The notes beneath the pieces are model-generated. The model was not told the DNA's origin and ran no database searches. It saw nothing but the letters and a program-made list of their open reading frames with translations. Shown one piece after another: positions 53,881 through 63,691 of a stretch of DNA of 64,000 nucleotides. A program made the translations under genes and the position numbers. Source of the DNA: Chloroflexota bacterium (lineage in GTDB: Bacteria > Chloroflexota > Limnocylindria > Limnocylindrales > CSP1-4); assembly GCA_021802825.1 (NCBI GenBank), contig JAJZRG010000013.1:1-64000 (forward strand), read 5' to 3'. How positions within the stretch are numbered: position 1 is the stretch's first letter; each line of letters starts with the position of its first letter.

Positions 53881-54190
53881 CACGCAGCGTCGGCCCCAGC
53901 CGGGCCAGTCTCCGGCCGGGCCCGTCTCCGGCCGGGCTCGACTCCGGCCGGGCGCGACGCGTCCCCGTACGGGCCGCGAAGCCGCGAAGAGGCTGGGGGT
54001 CCTCGAGTGCCGCCCTACCGCTCGACGGCATCGACCCGGGGACTGCCGCCGTCCGCGGTCCGGCTTCGTCGCGGCGTGTGTCGTTCGCACCGCTGCGCGC
54101 CCCCGGCTCGCGCGTCGCGGCGTGCGCCCGTCCGTGTCTTGGCGCGCCCCCGGTTCGCACCGCTGCGCGCCCCCGTCGGTGTCCCCGCCA

Positions 54191-54369
54191 TCAACGATCC
54201 ACCTTCGTGCAAACGGCGCGAACGTCAGGGGTTGGCACCACCCACGATCCACCTTCGTGCTAGCCGTCGGCCAGGCGCCCAGCGGTGCCACCCACGAACC
54301 CAGTTCGTGCTCGGCGCATCGCCAGGCCTGGAGAGGCACCGAGCACGAACGGTCTTCGTTCCTGGTGCC
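54191..54369. repeat. Array with exact 50-bp period and palindromic cores
   Basis: Related 20-bp cores begin at 54191, 54241, 54291 and 54341, exactly 50 bp apart, with the pattern (C)ACGAtCCacCTTCGTGC. Core 3 contains a perfect 17-bp palindrome CACGAAC-CCA-GTTCGTG (54293-54309). Between cores lie GGCACC or GGTGCC, alternating. Units 2 and 3 are alike throughout; units 1 and 4 only partly. In unit 4, GGCACC and GGTGCC close a hairpin around GAACG/CGTTC (54335-54369). Confidence 0.8.
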
Positions 54370-54470
54370 AACTGGCTTCGGGCGAGAGGCATTCGGGGCG
54401 TACAACCCCTCGAAGGAGGCCCCTCAAGTGGTGGCAACCGCGGCAGCACGAGGTAGCCTCGTATCCGGTG

Positions 54471-54584
54471 GTTCGGGCCGAGCCGACGGCCAGCGGAGGC
54501 ACCGCGCAGCCCCGCAACCCGGGCTGCGCCGGGACCCTGTTCGGGCCGAGCCGACGGCCAGCGGAGGCACCGCGCAGCCCCGCA
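54471..54584. repeat. 46-bp direct repeat
   Basis: Positions 54471-54516 and 54539-54584 are identical, 68 bp apart. They contain GGCCGAGCCGACGGCCAGCG and are very GC-rich. No further copies are seen in the window. Confidence 0.9.
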
Positions 54585-54635
54585 CCCGGCCGCGGCACGA
54601 CGCAGGCCTGCGCCGGCAACGACGCGCCCGAGCGC

Positions 54636-56078
54636 TCAGCCCAACAGCATCGGCGGCGGCGTGAGGTCGCTGCGCATCGCGGGGGCGTCCGCGGGACCGC
54701 TCGTCGGCAGCTCCACGCGGAACGCGGCGCCGCCCTCGGGCCGGTTCGCCACGCCGATCCGGCCGCCATGGCGCTCGACGATCCAGCGCGCGATCGCAAG
54801 GCCCAGCCCCGTCCCGCCCGACGGCGCGCCCGGCGCCCGCCAGAACCGGTCGAACACGTGCGGCATGTCCTGCTCGCGCAGGCCCGGCCCCTCGTCGGTG
54901 ACCTCGACCGACGCCGTTCCCGACGCGGACCGCACGACCACGCGCACGCGCCCGTCGCGGGGCGAGTGCCGGATGGCGTTGTCAACGAGGATCGTCACCA
55001 GCTGGCGGAGCCGCGTCGGGTCGCCCGGGAGCATCGCCGGTTCGGGGTCCACCTCGACGTGCACGCCGCGATCCTCGGCCGTCCGCCCGAGCGCCCCCGC
55101 AGCCTCGAACGCCACGTCGCCCAGGTCGAGCGGGGTCCGTTCGAGCGCCACGGCGCCGGAGTCGGAGCGCGCAAGGAGCAGCAGGTCGTCCACGAGCGAG
55201 GCCAGGTTCGACACCTCGGCATCGATGTCGTCGAGGGCCTCGCGCTGCTCCCCCACCCGTTTGTCTGGGTGCCGCGCGAGGTGCTCCACCGACGAGCGGA
55301 TGACCGTGAGCGGCGTCCGGAGCTCGTGCGAGGCGTCGGCCGCGAACTCGCGCTGGCGGCGGAGGGCGTCGCGCTGGGCCTCGAGCGAGACGCGGATGGG
55401 CACCAGCGCCCGTTGCGCGTAGACCCACCCGAACACGACGGACACGATGACGACCAGCGCTCCGCCGGCCAGCAGTACGGTCAGGAGCGATTGGAGCGTG
55501 GACACCTCGAGCGACCGGTCTTGGAGCGCCTGGAGGAAGTACGTCTGGCCGTCGTGCTGCCACGTGAACCGCTGCGTCAGGAGCCGCGCCGGCACCTCGG
55601 TGCTGCCGATCTGGACCTTCACCTCGCGGATGTCGCGGCCGTTGGGCGCCGTGCGTGCAGCAGCGAGGCTGTCGGGCTGGGGCATGCCCTCGAGCGCGAC
55701 GACAGGCTGGTTGTTGAGCCGAACCTGCTGGCCGTCGGCGTTGAAGGCGAACAGCCACACGTTGCCGCGACCGGGCAGGAACCCGAACGGATTGCCCGGT
55801 ACGTCGGTCCCGGCGCCGGTATCGGGATCCGGCTGGCCGGTCAGCCCCGCCACGACCGGGTTCACGCGGTTGGAGAGCTGCGCGACCGAGGCTCCGACCA
55901 GCGTGTTCTCCACGGCGGCGTACAGGGCCGCGCCGAGGACGAGCAGCACGACGAGCGTCGAGACCCCGCTCCACAGCACGAGACGCCAGCGGGTGCGCCG
56001 GAGCAGTCGAGCCTCGGCCGCGAGCCCCGCCTGCTCGGCCCCGTCCTCGCGCGACTCCGTCCCCGCGCCGTCAGCCAT
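54636..56078 (-). CDS. Two-component sensor histidine kinase
   Basis: 480 residues. Membrane segments at about 31-53 and 196-218 enclose an extracytoplasmic sensor region. A HAMP-like linker follows, then the H-box [24 protein letters not shown]-box [17 protein letters not shown]1 DEGPGL and G2 [19 protein letters not shown]. All catalytic motifs are intact. Its ATG shares one base with the stop of the response-regulator gene (TGATG), so the pair is co-translated. It is the last gene of the MacAB-like operon. Confidence 0.92.
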   Translation of the reverse strand: MADGAGTESREDGAEQAGLAAEARLLRRTRWRLVLWSGVSTLVVLLVLGAALYAAVENTLVGASVAQLSNRVNPVVAGLTGQPDPDTGAGTDVPGNPFGFLPGRGNVWLFAFNADGQQVRLNNQPVVALEGMPQPDSLAAARTAPNGRDIREVKVQIGSTEVPARLLTQRFTWQHDGQTYFLQALQDRSLEVSTLQSLLTVLLAGGALVVIVSVVFGWVYAQRALVPIRVSLEAQRDALRRQREFAADASHELRTPLTVIRSSVEHLARHPDKRVGEQREALDDIDAEVSNLASLVDDLLLLARSDSGAVALERTPLDLGDVAFEAAGALGRTAEDRGVHVEVDPEPAMLPGDPTRLRQLVTILVDNAIRHSPRDGRVRVVVRSASGTASVEVTDEGPGLREQDMPHVFDRFWRAPGAPSGGTGLGLAIARWIVERHGGRIGVANRPEGGAAFRVELPTSGPADAPAMRSDLTPPPMLLG

Positions 56079-56764
56079 CAGCCATCGGCTCCGTCACCCA
56101 TGCGGTACCCGACGCCGCGGACGGTCTCGATCTGACCGCCCGCCTCGCCCAGCTTCGTCCGCAGGTAGTGCACGTAGGCGTCCACCGCGTTGGGCGTCAC
56201 GGCCACGCTGAACGGCCAAGCGTGGTCGAGCAGCTGGTCGCGCGTGAGCACCTGGCCCGGGTGGCGCAGCAGCGCCTCGAGCAGCGAGAACTCGCGCGGC
56301 GAGAGGTCCACCGAGCGTCCCTGGACCGTCACGCGACGGGCGGCCTCGTCGAGCACGATCGCGCCCGCAGAGAGCTTCGGCTCCGGGCGCCTGGGCCCCG
56401 GCTCGGCGCGGCGCGCAAGCGCCCGGAGGCGCGCCGACACCTCCTGGTAGGCGAACGGCTTCACGACGTAGTCGTCGGCGCCCGCGTCGAGCCCCACCAC
56501 GCGGTCGTTCACGGTGTCGCGGGCCGTGAGCATCAGGATCGACACGTCCACGCGCGAGGCCCGGATCCGGCGCGCGACGTCGAGCCCCGACATGTCGGGC
56601 AGCCCGATGTCGAGGATCACGCAGTCCAGCCCGTCCACGCCCGTGGCGAGATCGAGCCCGGTTCGGCCGTCGGGAGCGTGCTCCACGACGTGCCGATCCT
56701 CCTCGAGCAGGCGAGTGAGGGCGCGCGCGAGCCGCTCGTCGTCCTCAACCAGGAGCAGGTGCAT
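56078..56764 (-). CDS. OmpR/PhoB-family response regulator
   Basis: 228 residues. The receiver domain has phospho-acceptor Asp52 in [12 protein letters not shown], acidic pocket EDD (7-9), Thr in LMLTARD and Lys in YVVKPFAY. The C-terminal winged helix ends with [48 protein letters not shown]. Partner of the kinase immediately downstream. Cotranscription with the export genes upstream (71-bp gap) suggests it controls them. Confidence 0.93.
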   Translation of the reverse strand: MHLLLVEDDERLARALTRLLEEDRHVVEHAPDGRTGLDLATGVDGLDCVILDIGLPDMSGLDVARRIRASRVDVSILMLTARDTVNDRVVGLDAGADDYVVKPFAYQEVSARLRALARRAEPGPRRPEPKLSAGAIVLDEAARRVTVQGRSVDLSPREFSLLEALLRHPGQVLTRDQLLDHAWPFSVAVTPNAVDAYVHYLRTKLGEAGGQIETVRGVGYRMGDGADG

Positions 56765-56835
56765 GCCGGTCCTCGAACCTTCCGTCCGGGCGCGACGGTC
56801 ACGTCGGTTGCCGTGGCCGTCTGCGTCGTCCGATC

Positions 56836-57594
56836 CTACTTGCCCACGACCGTGATGTCGGTGACGGTGAGGCCGAAGCCGCGAGGCGCGACCGCGCCCG
56901 GCTGGCCGCTCGCTTCCGGCTGGCCGGAGCCCTCGGCTCGTCCGTTCGGCCGGCTGACGCTGAGCTGGACCTGCGAGCCCACCGTGACGTCGCTCGAGGT
57001 GGCCGGCGCCTGCGCGTGGTACGTCGCGGTGCTGGGGACCTGGAGCGTGATGCTCTGGCCGTTCGGCGTCTGGACCGTGATCGAGCCGCTCGCGACCGCG
57101 GTCACCTGCCCGTCGATCGAGACCGTGCCGCCGGCGAGCCTGCCGAAGCCGCCACGGTTCGGGTTGCCGCTGGCATTGGGGTTGAAGGCGGGGAAGTTAC
57201 CCCCGCTCCGGCCCGCGAACCCGCGGGCCGTGGCCGCCGCGGGGGCGGTGAGGCGCCCGCCGGCGAAGCCGAGGCCCGCCGCGGCGATCACCACGGCCAC
57301 GACGAACGCGAGCGCGCCGGCCGAGGAGCCGCCGCGGCTTCGGGAGTTCGCGGCAACCGACGCCGCCGACGGCGGGATGAACGACGGCACAGCCGGCTGG
57401 GGATGCGGTGCCTGGAACGCGGGCTGGCCTGGCGGAGCGTACGTGGGCTGGCCCTGGACGGTCCCTGTCTGGCTCGGGTACGTGCCGGACTGCGCCGGAT
57501 GCGAGTCACCACGGCCGGGGACGGGACGGGGGGTGGGGCCGGGCTCGGGCGGCGGGAACGGGCTCGGCTGCGGTCGGGTGGGGTCGTTGGTCAC
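56836..57594 (-). CDS. Membrane-anchored protein with DUF5666-like domain
   Basis: 252 residues from GTG 57594 (AGGAG site upstream). A Pro/Gln-rich cytoplasmic part (1-75) and a membrane segment (about 92-112) precede an Asn/Gly/Phe-rich stretch. The outside beta-rich domain reads [39 protein letters not shown], then [16 protein letters not shown], resembling the DUF5666 small OB-like fold. Function unknown. It lies between the ABC permease and the response-regulator gene, so it may be a sensor accessory or an adaptor-like part of the exporter. Confidence 0.65.
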   Translation of the reverse strand: MTNDPTRPQPSPFPPPEPGPTPRPVPGRGDSHPAQSGTYPSQTGTVQGQPTYAPPGQPAFQAPHPQPAVPSFIPPSAASVAANSRSRGGSSAGALAFVVAVVIAAAGLGFAGGRLTAPAAATARGFAGRSGGNFPAFNPNASGNPNRGGFGRLAGGTVSIDGQVTAVASGSITVQTPNGQSITLQVPSTATYHAQAPATSSDVTVGSQVQLSVSRPNGRAEGSGQPEASGQPGAVAPRGFGLTVTDITVVGK

Positions 57595-57625
57595 GGGAGA
57601 CTTCTCCTCTCAGGAGGGTGGCGCG

Positions 57626-58830
57626 CTACTCGTAGCGCAGGGAGGCGATCGGGTCGAGACGAGCGGCCGCCCGCGCGGGCCAGACGCCGAAGACGACGCC
57701 GACGACGAGGGAGAACCCAACGGCGACGACGACGGTGAGCGGGTTGAAGATGAAGCCCCAGCCGGCGATCTGGCCGATGAGCAGGCTCGCCGCCAGGCCG
57801 ACCACGATCCCGATCACACCACCCAGCAGCGAGAGGACCAGTGCCTCGACGAGGAACTGGAACAGGATGTCGCTGCTCCGCGCACCGATGGCCTTGCGGA
57901 TGCCGATCTCGCGTGTCCGCTCCCGGACCGAGACCAGCATGATGTTCATGATCCCGATGCCGCCCACGACGAGGCTGATCGAGGCGATCCCCCCGAGCAG
58001 TACCGTGAGCAGACCCGTGATCGACGAGAACGTCGAGAGCAGCTGGGCCTGGCTGGTGATCGTGAAGTCGTCGTTGGTGCCGTTCGTTCCGTGGCGCTGC
58101 TCGAGCAGCGCCGTCAGCTCGCCCTGGGTGGCGTCGATCTGGCTGGCGGAGGCGACGCTGACGCTGATCGAGCGGACCTTGTCGCCGCCCACGAAGTAGT
58201 GCTGCGCGGTGCTGATGGGGATCAGCACCTGGTCGTCCTGGCTGGTTATCCCCGACGAGCCCTTGGGCTGCATGATCCCGACCAGATGGAAGGGGATCCC
58301 GCCGATCTGGATTGTCTGGCCGATGCTGCTGCCGTCGAGGCCGAGGTTGTCGGCGGTTGTCGAGCCGAGGACCGCGACGCGCAGACTCCCGTCCAGAGCC
58401 GCCTGGTTGAAGAACGAGCCCTGCCACATCGTGTAGGTGCGCACCTCGAGGTACGCGGGCGTCGTCCCGATGATGCTGGTCGTGGTGTTCTGGATCCCGG
58501 CGATCACGAGCTTCTGGGTCGAGAGCTCGGGAGCCACCGCCGCCACGCCCGAGGCCGCGGCGATCGCCTGCGCGTCCTCGGTGGTGAGCGTCGTGGCGGA
58601 GCCCAGCGCCAGGCGCGTGAACCCGTTCCGGGTCGCGCCCGGCGACACGGTCAGCAGGTTGGTGCCCAGGCCCTGGATCCGGTCCGTGATACCCGACGTG
58701 GCGCCCTGCGCGACCGCGACGAGGGCCACGATCGACCCCACGCCGATGATCACGCCCAGCATCGTCAGCACCGCCCGCAGCCGGGAGGTCCCGAGGCGGG
58801 AGATGGCGAGGCGGATGAGCTCGAGCGCAG

Positions 58831-58834
<4 letters not shown>
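57626..58834 (-). CDS. MacB-type ABC transporter permease (FtsX family)
   Basis: 402 residues from GTG 58834. It has an N-terminal membrane segment (about 18-40), a MacB_PCD periplasmic domain (about 45-245) and three further segments around [43 protein letters not shown], then [27 protein letters not shown] and a final [35 protein letters not shown]. This is the mechanotransmission-type permease of MacAB-like exporters of peptides, lipids or antibiotics. Its GTGA start overlaps the ATPase stop. Confidence 0.9.
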
Positions 58835-59589
<755 letters not shown>

Positions 59590-59591
59590 CG

Positions 59592-61109
59592 TCAGCCGCC
59601 GCGCTGCCGGAACTGGCCGCCGCCCGGGACGCCCAGGCCGCCCCCGCCGAACGCACCGCCCTGTGTGGCGTTCGTGGTGGTCCGCGTCGCCGAGGTCCCG
59701 GTGACCACCACGGTGCCCGCGCTGATCCCGGACTTGATCTCGGCCATCGACGAGGTCACGAGGCCCACCTCGACCGGAACCAACTGCGGTTGGTTCGAAC
59801 TGTCAAGCTCGCGGACGCTGTAGCCAGAGGACGCGGAGCCCACGAGCGCGATGGACGGCACCGCGAGCACGTTCGACGCCTGCGCGGTGATGATCGAGAT
59901 GGACGCGCTCATGCCCGACGCCGTGCCCTGCGGAGGCTGGGGCAGCGACACGAGGATCGGGTACGTCACGACGCCGCCCGAGGTCCCCCCGGTCCCGACG
60001 GGCGTGATCTGGGTGACCTTGCCGGTTGCGGTGAGGCCCGACGCGGTCAGTGTCACGTTCGCGTCCTGGCCCAGCTTGAGCGAGGGCAGGTCGGCCTCGG
60101 CCACGCTCGCGGACACCTGGAACCCGTTGCTCTGGACGGTGATGGCGGCGCCCGAGGAGGCGTCCACGCCCTGCGTGATGTTCACCGCCAGGACGATGCC
60201 GTCGACCGGGCTGACGAGCTGCGCGTAGCCGAGGCTCGACTTCGCCGCGTCGACGTTCTGCTGAGCCGTGGCGATCGCGGCTTGGTCCGACGCGATGGTG
60301 GCGCTCGTGGGACCGGCGATCTTGGACGCATAGGCGAGCTCAGCGGACGTGACCTGGTTGGTTGCGGACATGACCTGGTTGTTGGCCTGCTGGTTCGACT
60401 GCGCGATCTGGAGCTGGAGGGACGCGAGTTGCTGCTGCGCCGCGGTGATTGCATTCTGGTCCTGCGCCAGCTGGGCCGCGGGAACCGACGGGCTGGCCGC
60501 CTGATCCGTCGCGTACTTGCTCTTCGCGTCGGCGACGGCCTGCTGCTGCTGCTTGAGCTTGAGGTTGTTCTGCGCGTAGGTCAGGCCGCGCGCCGTCTTC
60601 GCCTGCGAGAGCGCCTGGGTGGCCTGGGTCACCTGGAGTGCGGCCGCGGCACGGTCCGTGGAGGACAGGCCCTGCTGGTCCGTCTTGAGGCGCGCCTGCG
60701 CAGAGGCGAGGTTCGCCTGCGCGACCGTGAGGGCGAGCTCCGCCGACGAGGTGTCGGCCGTGGCGAGGACCTCCCCGGCCTGGACGGCCTGGCCGGGCGT
60801 CGCATTGAGCGTGGCGACCTTCCAGGTGAGGCTGATCCCGGAGTTGGAGCTGTTGCTGCTGCCGTTCGAGGAGCCGCTCGACGAGCCGTTCCGGAGGGTC
60901 GCATTGGACCCGAACTGGAGGCTGTACACGGCGACGGGGCCCACGGCTCCGGTGGCGACCACGGACTTGGTGACGTCGGTGACCTGCGCGGTGGCCGTCG
61001 TGTACCGCGTGGCGGACGTGGCGCCCGATCCTGGCTGGGCAACGACGGCGACGACCGCGCCGACGCCCACGACGATGAGCAGGAGCGTGCCGATGAGGCG
61101 GAGCCGCAT
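59592..61109 (-). CDS. HlyD/MacA-family periplasmic adaptor
   Basis: 505 residues. An N-terminal membrane segment (about 5-26) precedes barrel-sandwich halves around a long Gln/Ala-rich coiled coil (about 110-260; TQALSQAKTARGLTYAQNNLKLKQQQQAVADAKSKY in parts). A beta-barrel (LSLKLGQDANVTLTASGLTATGKVTQI region) follows, and a Gly-rich tail (GGAFGGGGLGVPGGGQ). It links the MacB-like transporter to an outer component or the cell envelope. First gene of the export operon, with AAAGGA before ATG 61109. Element F lies 190 bp upstream. Confidence 0.88.
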   Translation of the reverse strand: MRLRLIGTLLLIVVGVGAVVAVVAQPGSGATSATRYTTATAQVTDVTKSVVATGAVGPVAVYSLQFGSNATLRNGSSSGSSNGSSNSSNSGISLTWKVATLNATPGQAVQAGEVLATADTSSAELALTVAQANLASAQARLKTDQQGLSSTDRAAAALQVTQATQALSQAKTARGLTYAQNNLKLKQQQQAVADAKSKYATDQAASPSVPAAQLAQDQNAITAAQQQLASLQLQIAQSNQQANNQVMSATNQVTSAELAYASKIAGPTSATIASDQAAIATAQQNVDAAKSSLGYAQLVSPVDGIVLAVNITQGVDASSGAAITVQSNGFQVSASVAEADLPSLKLGQDANVTLTASGLTATGKVTQITPVGTGGTSGGVVTYPILVSLPQPPQGTASGMSASISIITAQASNVLAVPSIALVGSASSGYSVRELDSSNQPQLVPVEVGLVTSSMAEIKSGISAGTVVVTGTSATRTTTNATQGGAFGGGGLGVPGGGQFRQRGG

Positions 61110-61470
61110 GCGAATCCTTTCCGGTCGGAAGCGCGCGTGGTTGCGGAGGGCCGGGAACGCGGGCCAATCGGATCCTGCTCGGCGCCCCTGACACGCGTCT
61201 GAGAGCGCCGCTCGGCATCGCGCCGCGGGACGAAGGGCCGTTCGCGCCGAGACCAGGTGGGGCCAGCTGGCGTCCCGATCCGCTGATCCCTCGCGGGTTG
61301 AGTCGCGTCGGGGTCAGGAGCGCCTCCCGCGCGCACGGGCCGCGCCGCGGGCCCCCGGCTCGGGCCGGGACCCGCGCACGCCGCTGCGCGCGGCGACCCC
61401 GGCACGACTCGGCCGCCGGCGCGGCGGGGGTCCCGGGCGGCAGCCAGCGGGCGGCTTCAGGGACGGGACG
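61110..61470. other. Gene-free stretch with element F
   Basis: 361 bp between the adaptor gene and the protease gene, both on the minus strand. It contains element copy F (61300-61410). Nothing else is recognised. Confidence 0.65.
61300..61410. repeat. 111-bp paired-palindrome element, copy F (covarying)
   Basis: Left box GAGTCGCGTCGGGGTC (61300-61315), right box GACCCCGGCACGACTC (61395-61410). Both inner half-boxes are changed, GACTC to GGGTC on the left and GAGTC to GACCC on the right, so the two ends still pair (14 of 16 positions identical as inverted repeats) while the local palindromes are lost. Outer length is 111 bp. Confidence 0.85.
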
Positions 61471-62709
61471 CTAGGCGCCGGTGCCGGACGTCGCCTTGTC
61501 CACCAGCGCCTTGGCGTCGTTGATGGGAATGGCAAACCCGAGGCCCTGCGCCGTGCTCGAGACGGCCGTGTTCAGGCCGACGACCGCGCCGGTGCCGTCC
61601 AGTAGCGGTCCCCCGCTGTTGCCCGGGTTGATCGCGGCGTCGGTCTGGATCAGGTTGCTCAGGGTGACGGGCCGACCGGTGGTCTCGTCGCGGACGCTCA
61701 CGGTCCGGCCCAGGCCTGAGACGATGCCCCGGGTCACGGTCTCGGTATAGGTGCCGAGGGGGCTGCCGATGGCCAGCGCCGTCTGGCCCACCTGGATCTT
61801 GGAGGAGTCGGCGAGGCGGGCCGCCGTCAGCCCGGTCGCGTCGATCTTGATCAGCGCGAGGTCGTTGTCGGTCGCCGTGTCGATGAGCCTTGCTGGGTAG
61901 GTCTTGCCGTCCTCGAGCGCGACCGACAGCGTCTGGCTGCCCTCGACCACGTGGCGATTGGTCAGGATGTAACCGTTTGAGGTCAGGATCAGGCCGGATC
62001 CGATGCCCTGGGTGGGCTGGCCGAAGTTGAACCCGTTGGCGCTCACGCCGTCAGCGGTGATGGTGACCACGGACCTCTTGGCGAGGGCGACGATGGCCGT
62101 GATGTCAGTGCCCTGGGCCGTGGTGGCGGCGTTCGCTGCCGAGGGGACGACGGCAGTCGCGGTGGGTGCCGCGGCAAGGGCACTCGGCGTCGCGCCGGCC
62201 GGCAGCAGCGCGTGCACGGCAAGTGCGGTGCCGCTCACCGAGAGCACGGCGGACAGGATCGCGACGGCGAGGAGCGTGCCCAGGCCGGTCCGCGGCTGCC
62301 GACGTGGCGCGACTGCCGCGTCGAGGGCGGGAACGGGGCCGATGCCGGCCGGCGACCAGGCGGCGGGCGGCGCGGGCGGGCCGGGCGGCGAGGCAGCGGC
62401 GCCGCTCCACGGTGAGATGGGCGCCGGCGGTTCCGCGGGCGCCTCCCACGCACGGGCGGGCTCGGGCACCGACGCCCAGGCTGGGGCGTCGGGCGCATCG
62501 GATCCCCAGCTCGGCGCGGTCGCCGGGGACTCGGCGGGTGCCCAGGCCGGCGCCTCGACCGGGGTGACCGACGGAGCGTTCGTCGGTTCAGACATCTGGT
62601 TCGGCGAGGTCCCGCCGGCCGGCTCAGGCGCGGCCCAGCGAGTCGGCTGCTGCTCCGTGCCGTCCTGGCCGATCGGCTCAGGACTGGCGGGCGGAAAGGG
62701 TGAGGTCAT
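61471..62709 (-). CDS. HtrA/DegP-like serine protease lacking PDZ
   Basis: 412 residues. A Pro/Ala-rich cytoplasmic part (1-135), one membrane segment (about 144-170) and a trypsin-like domain (about 200-405) with His253 (TNRHVVEG), Asp283 (DNDLALIKI) and Ser365 (NPGNSGGPLLDG) follow in order. The protein ends right after the protease fold, with no PDZ domain, unlike classical HtrA. ATG 62709 follows a GGAG site; the frame extends upstream without family-like sequence. It probably degrades misfolded extracytoplasmic proteins. Confidence 0.88.
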   Translation of the reverse strand: MTSPFPPASPEPIGQDGTEQQPTRWAAPEPAGGTSPNQMSEPTNAPSVTPVEAPAWAPAESPATAPSWGSDAPDAPAWASVPEPARAWEAPAEPPAPISPWSGAAASPPGPPAPPAAWSPAGIGPVPALDAAVAPRRQPRTGLGTLLAVAILSAVLSVSGTALAVHALLPAGATPSALAAAPTATAVVPSAANAATTAQGTDITAIVALAKRSVVTITADGVSANGFNFGQPTQGIGSGLILTSNGYILTNRHVVEGSQTLSVALEDGKTYPARLIDTATDNDLALIKIDATGLTAARLADSSKIQVGQTALAIGSPLGTYTETVTRGIVSGLGRTVSVRDETTGRPVTLSNLIQTDAAINPGNSGGPLLDGTGAVVGLNTAVSSTAQGLGFAIPINDAKALVDKATSGTGA

Positions 62710-62994
62710 GGAGGGGCTCCGTGCGGAACGCTCGAGATCGATTGTGTCCCAGTCAAGCCGCATGCGCTGAGAATGGCCTGAGATGGCTGACCGGCAGCCC
62801 GTCCCGCTCTGCGTCCGCCTGCGTCAGTCAGGACGCGAAATCGCGGCGCTCTCGGCGGGGAGGAGAGGGAGGAGCCACCGGGAGCGCCGCGTTGGCTCCT
62901 ACTTCAGCAAACCTGCCTGAGACGCGCATGAGAGCCGGCGGCCGCCGCGAGGGTCAGCTCGAGATCGCGCGGGCCAGCGCAAGGTCGCGCGGGC

Positions 62995-63450
62995 TCAGCC
63001 GCCGGCTTTGTACGGGTAGGTCACCCAGCCATCGATGGCCGCCGCGTAGTGGTCCGGCCGCCCCGCGACCCGCGACCGGCCGGGCTTGTAGTGCAGCACC
63101 GCTGACAGGGGCAGCGCTCCGGCCCCGCGGACCCGCGCCAGCACCTCGGTCATCGTCTCGCCGGTCTCCCAGACCTCATCGACCACCAGGATTCGCCTCC
63201 CAGCGAGCAGCGTCGCGTCCGGGAAGTGCAGCACCCGCGGCTCGGGGTGCGTGCCGCCCTCGCTGCGGTAGAACTCGACGCCCGCAACCAGGATCTCCCG
63301 CAGGTCGAGGCGGTAGGCCAGCATCCCGGCCGGCACTAGCCCTCCGCGCGTGATCGCGAGGACGAGGTCGTGACCACGACCCACCACATCGGCCAGCTTG
63401 GCCACCAGGCGGTCGAGCTCATCCCAGGTCACGAGCAGCGGTTCCGGCAT
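62995..63450 (-). CDS. Phosphoribosyltransferase-domain protein
   Basis: 151 residues from ATG 63450. It has the type I PRTase fold: LVLAITRGGLVPAGMLAYRL, then the PRPP-binding loop RRILVVDEVWETGETM (about 93-108) and the hood end WVTYPY. Close in pattern to xanthine/hypoxanthine PRTases and the Gpt-like group. A purine substrate is likely but not certain. A CATCAT box ends 6 nt before the ATG. The 285 bp between it and the protease gene hold no recognised feature. Confidence 0.83.
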   Translation of the reverse strand: MPEPLLVTWDELDRLVAKLADVVGRGHDLVLAITRGGLVPAGMLAYRLDLREILVAGVEFYRSEGGTHPEPRVLHFPDATLLAGRRILVVDEVWETGETMTEVLARVRGAGALPLSAVLHYKPGRSRVAGRPDHYAAAIDGWVTYPYKAGG

Positions 63451-63571
63451 GTGCTCATGATGGGGCACCCGCCCCGTCCTGGCGCGGCCCGCTCCGACCT
63501 GACGGCGGCGGCTTCGACCTGACGGCGGCGGCTCCGGCGTGCGGCATTGGGATCGCTGGGAGGCGGGCAAA

Positions 63572-63599
63572 CGAAAACCCCTCCAGTCGCCCGGAGGGG
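63572..63599 (-). terminator. Intrinsic terminator of the tRNA-Lys gene
   Basis: On the minus strand, stem CCCCTCC (63599-63593) and GGAGGGG (63584-63578) with an 8-nt loop, followed by TTTTCG (63577-63572). It begins 18 nt after the tRNA CCA end. Confidence 0.8.
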
Positions 63600-63616
63600 C
63601 GTGCGCAAACGAGAGC

Positions 63617-63691
63617 TGGTGAGCCCGCAGGGATTCGAACCCTGAACCTAGGGATTAAGAGTCCCCCGCTCTACCGTTGAGCTACGGGCCC
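63617..63691 (-). tRNA. tRNA-Lys (anticodon CUU), CCA encoded
   Basis: On the minus strand, a full cloverleaf: acceptor GGGCCCG with CGGGCTC (one G-U), D-arm GCTC/GAGC, anticodon stem GGGGA/TCCCT around loop CTCTTAA (anticodon CTT, reads AAG), T-arm CAGGG/CCCTG with TTCGAAT loop, discriminator A and encoded CCA (63619-63617). Length 75 nt. A TACCAT box at 63709-63704, 12 nt upstream, may be its -10. Confidence 0.95.

Larger units (their letters stand above)
53881..54635. other. Gene-free region with repeats between carA leader and kinase gene
   Basis: No supported gene. It holds a 23-bp direct repeat (starting GTTCGCACCGCTGCGCGCCC, at 54083-54105 and 54153-54175), a 50-bp-period hairpin array (54191-54369) and a 46-bp direct repeat (54471-54516 and 54539-54584). 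The downstream end borders the stop codon of the histidine kinase gene. Confidence 0.75.

Noticed and set aside
54293-54309. SOS box (GAAC-N4-GTTC type) in the 50-bp array
   Set aside because: The palindrome is GAAC-N3-GTTC, one base short of the Gram-positive LexA spacing, and no SOS gene adjoins it.
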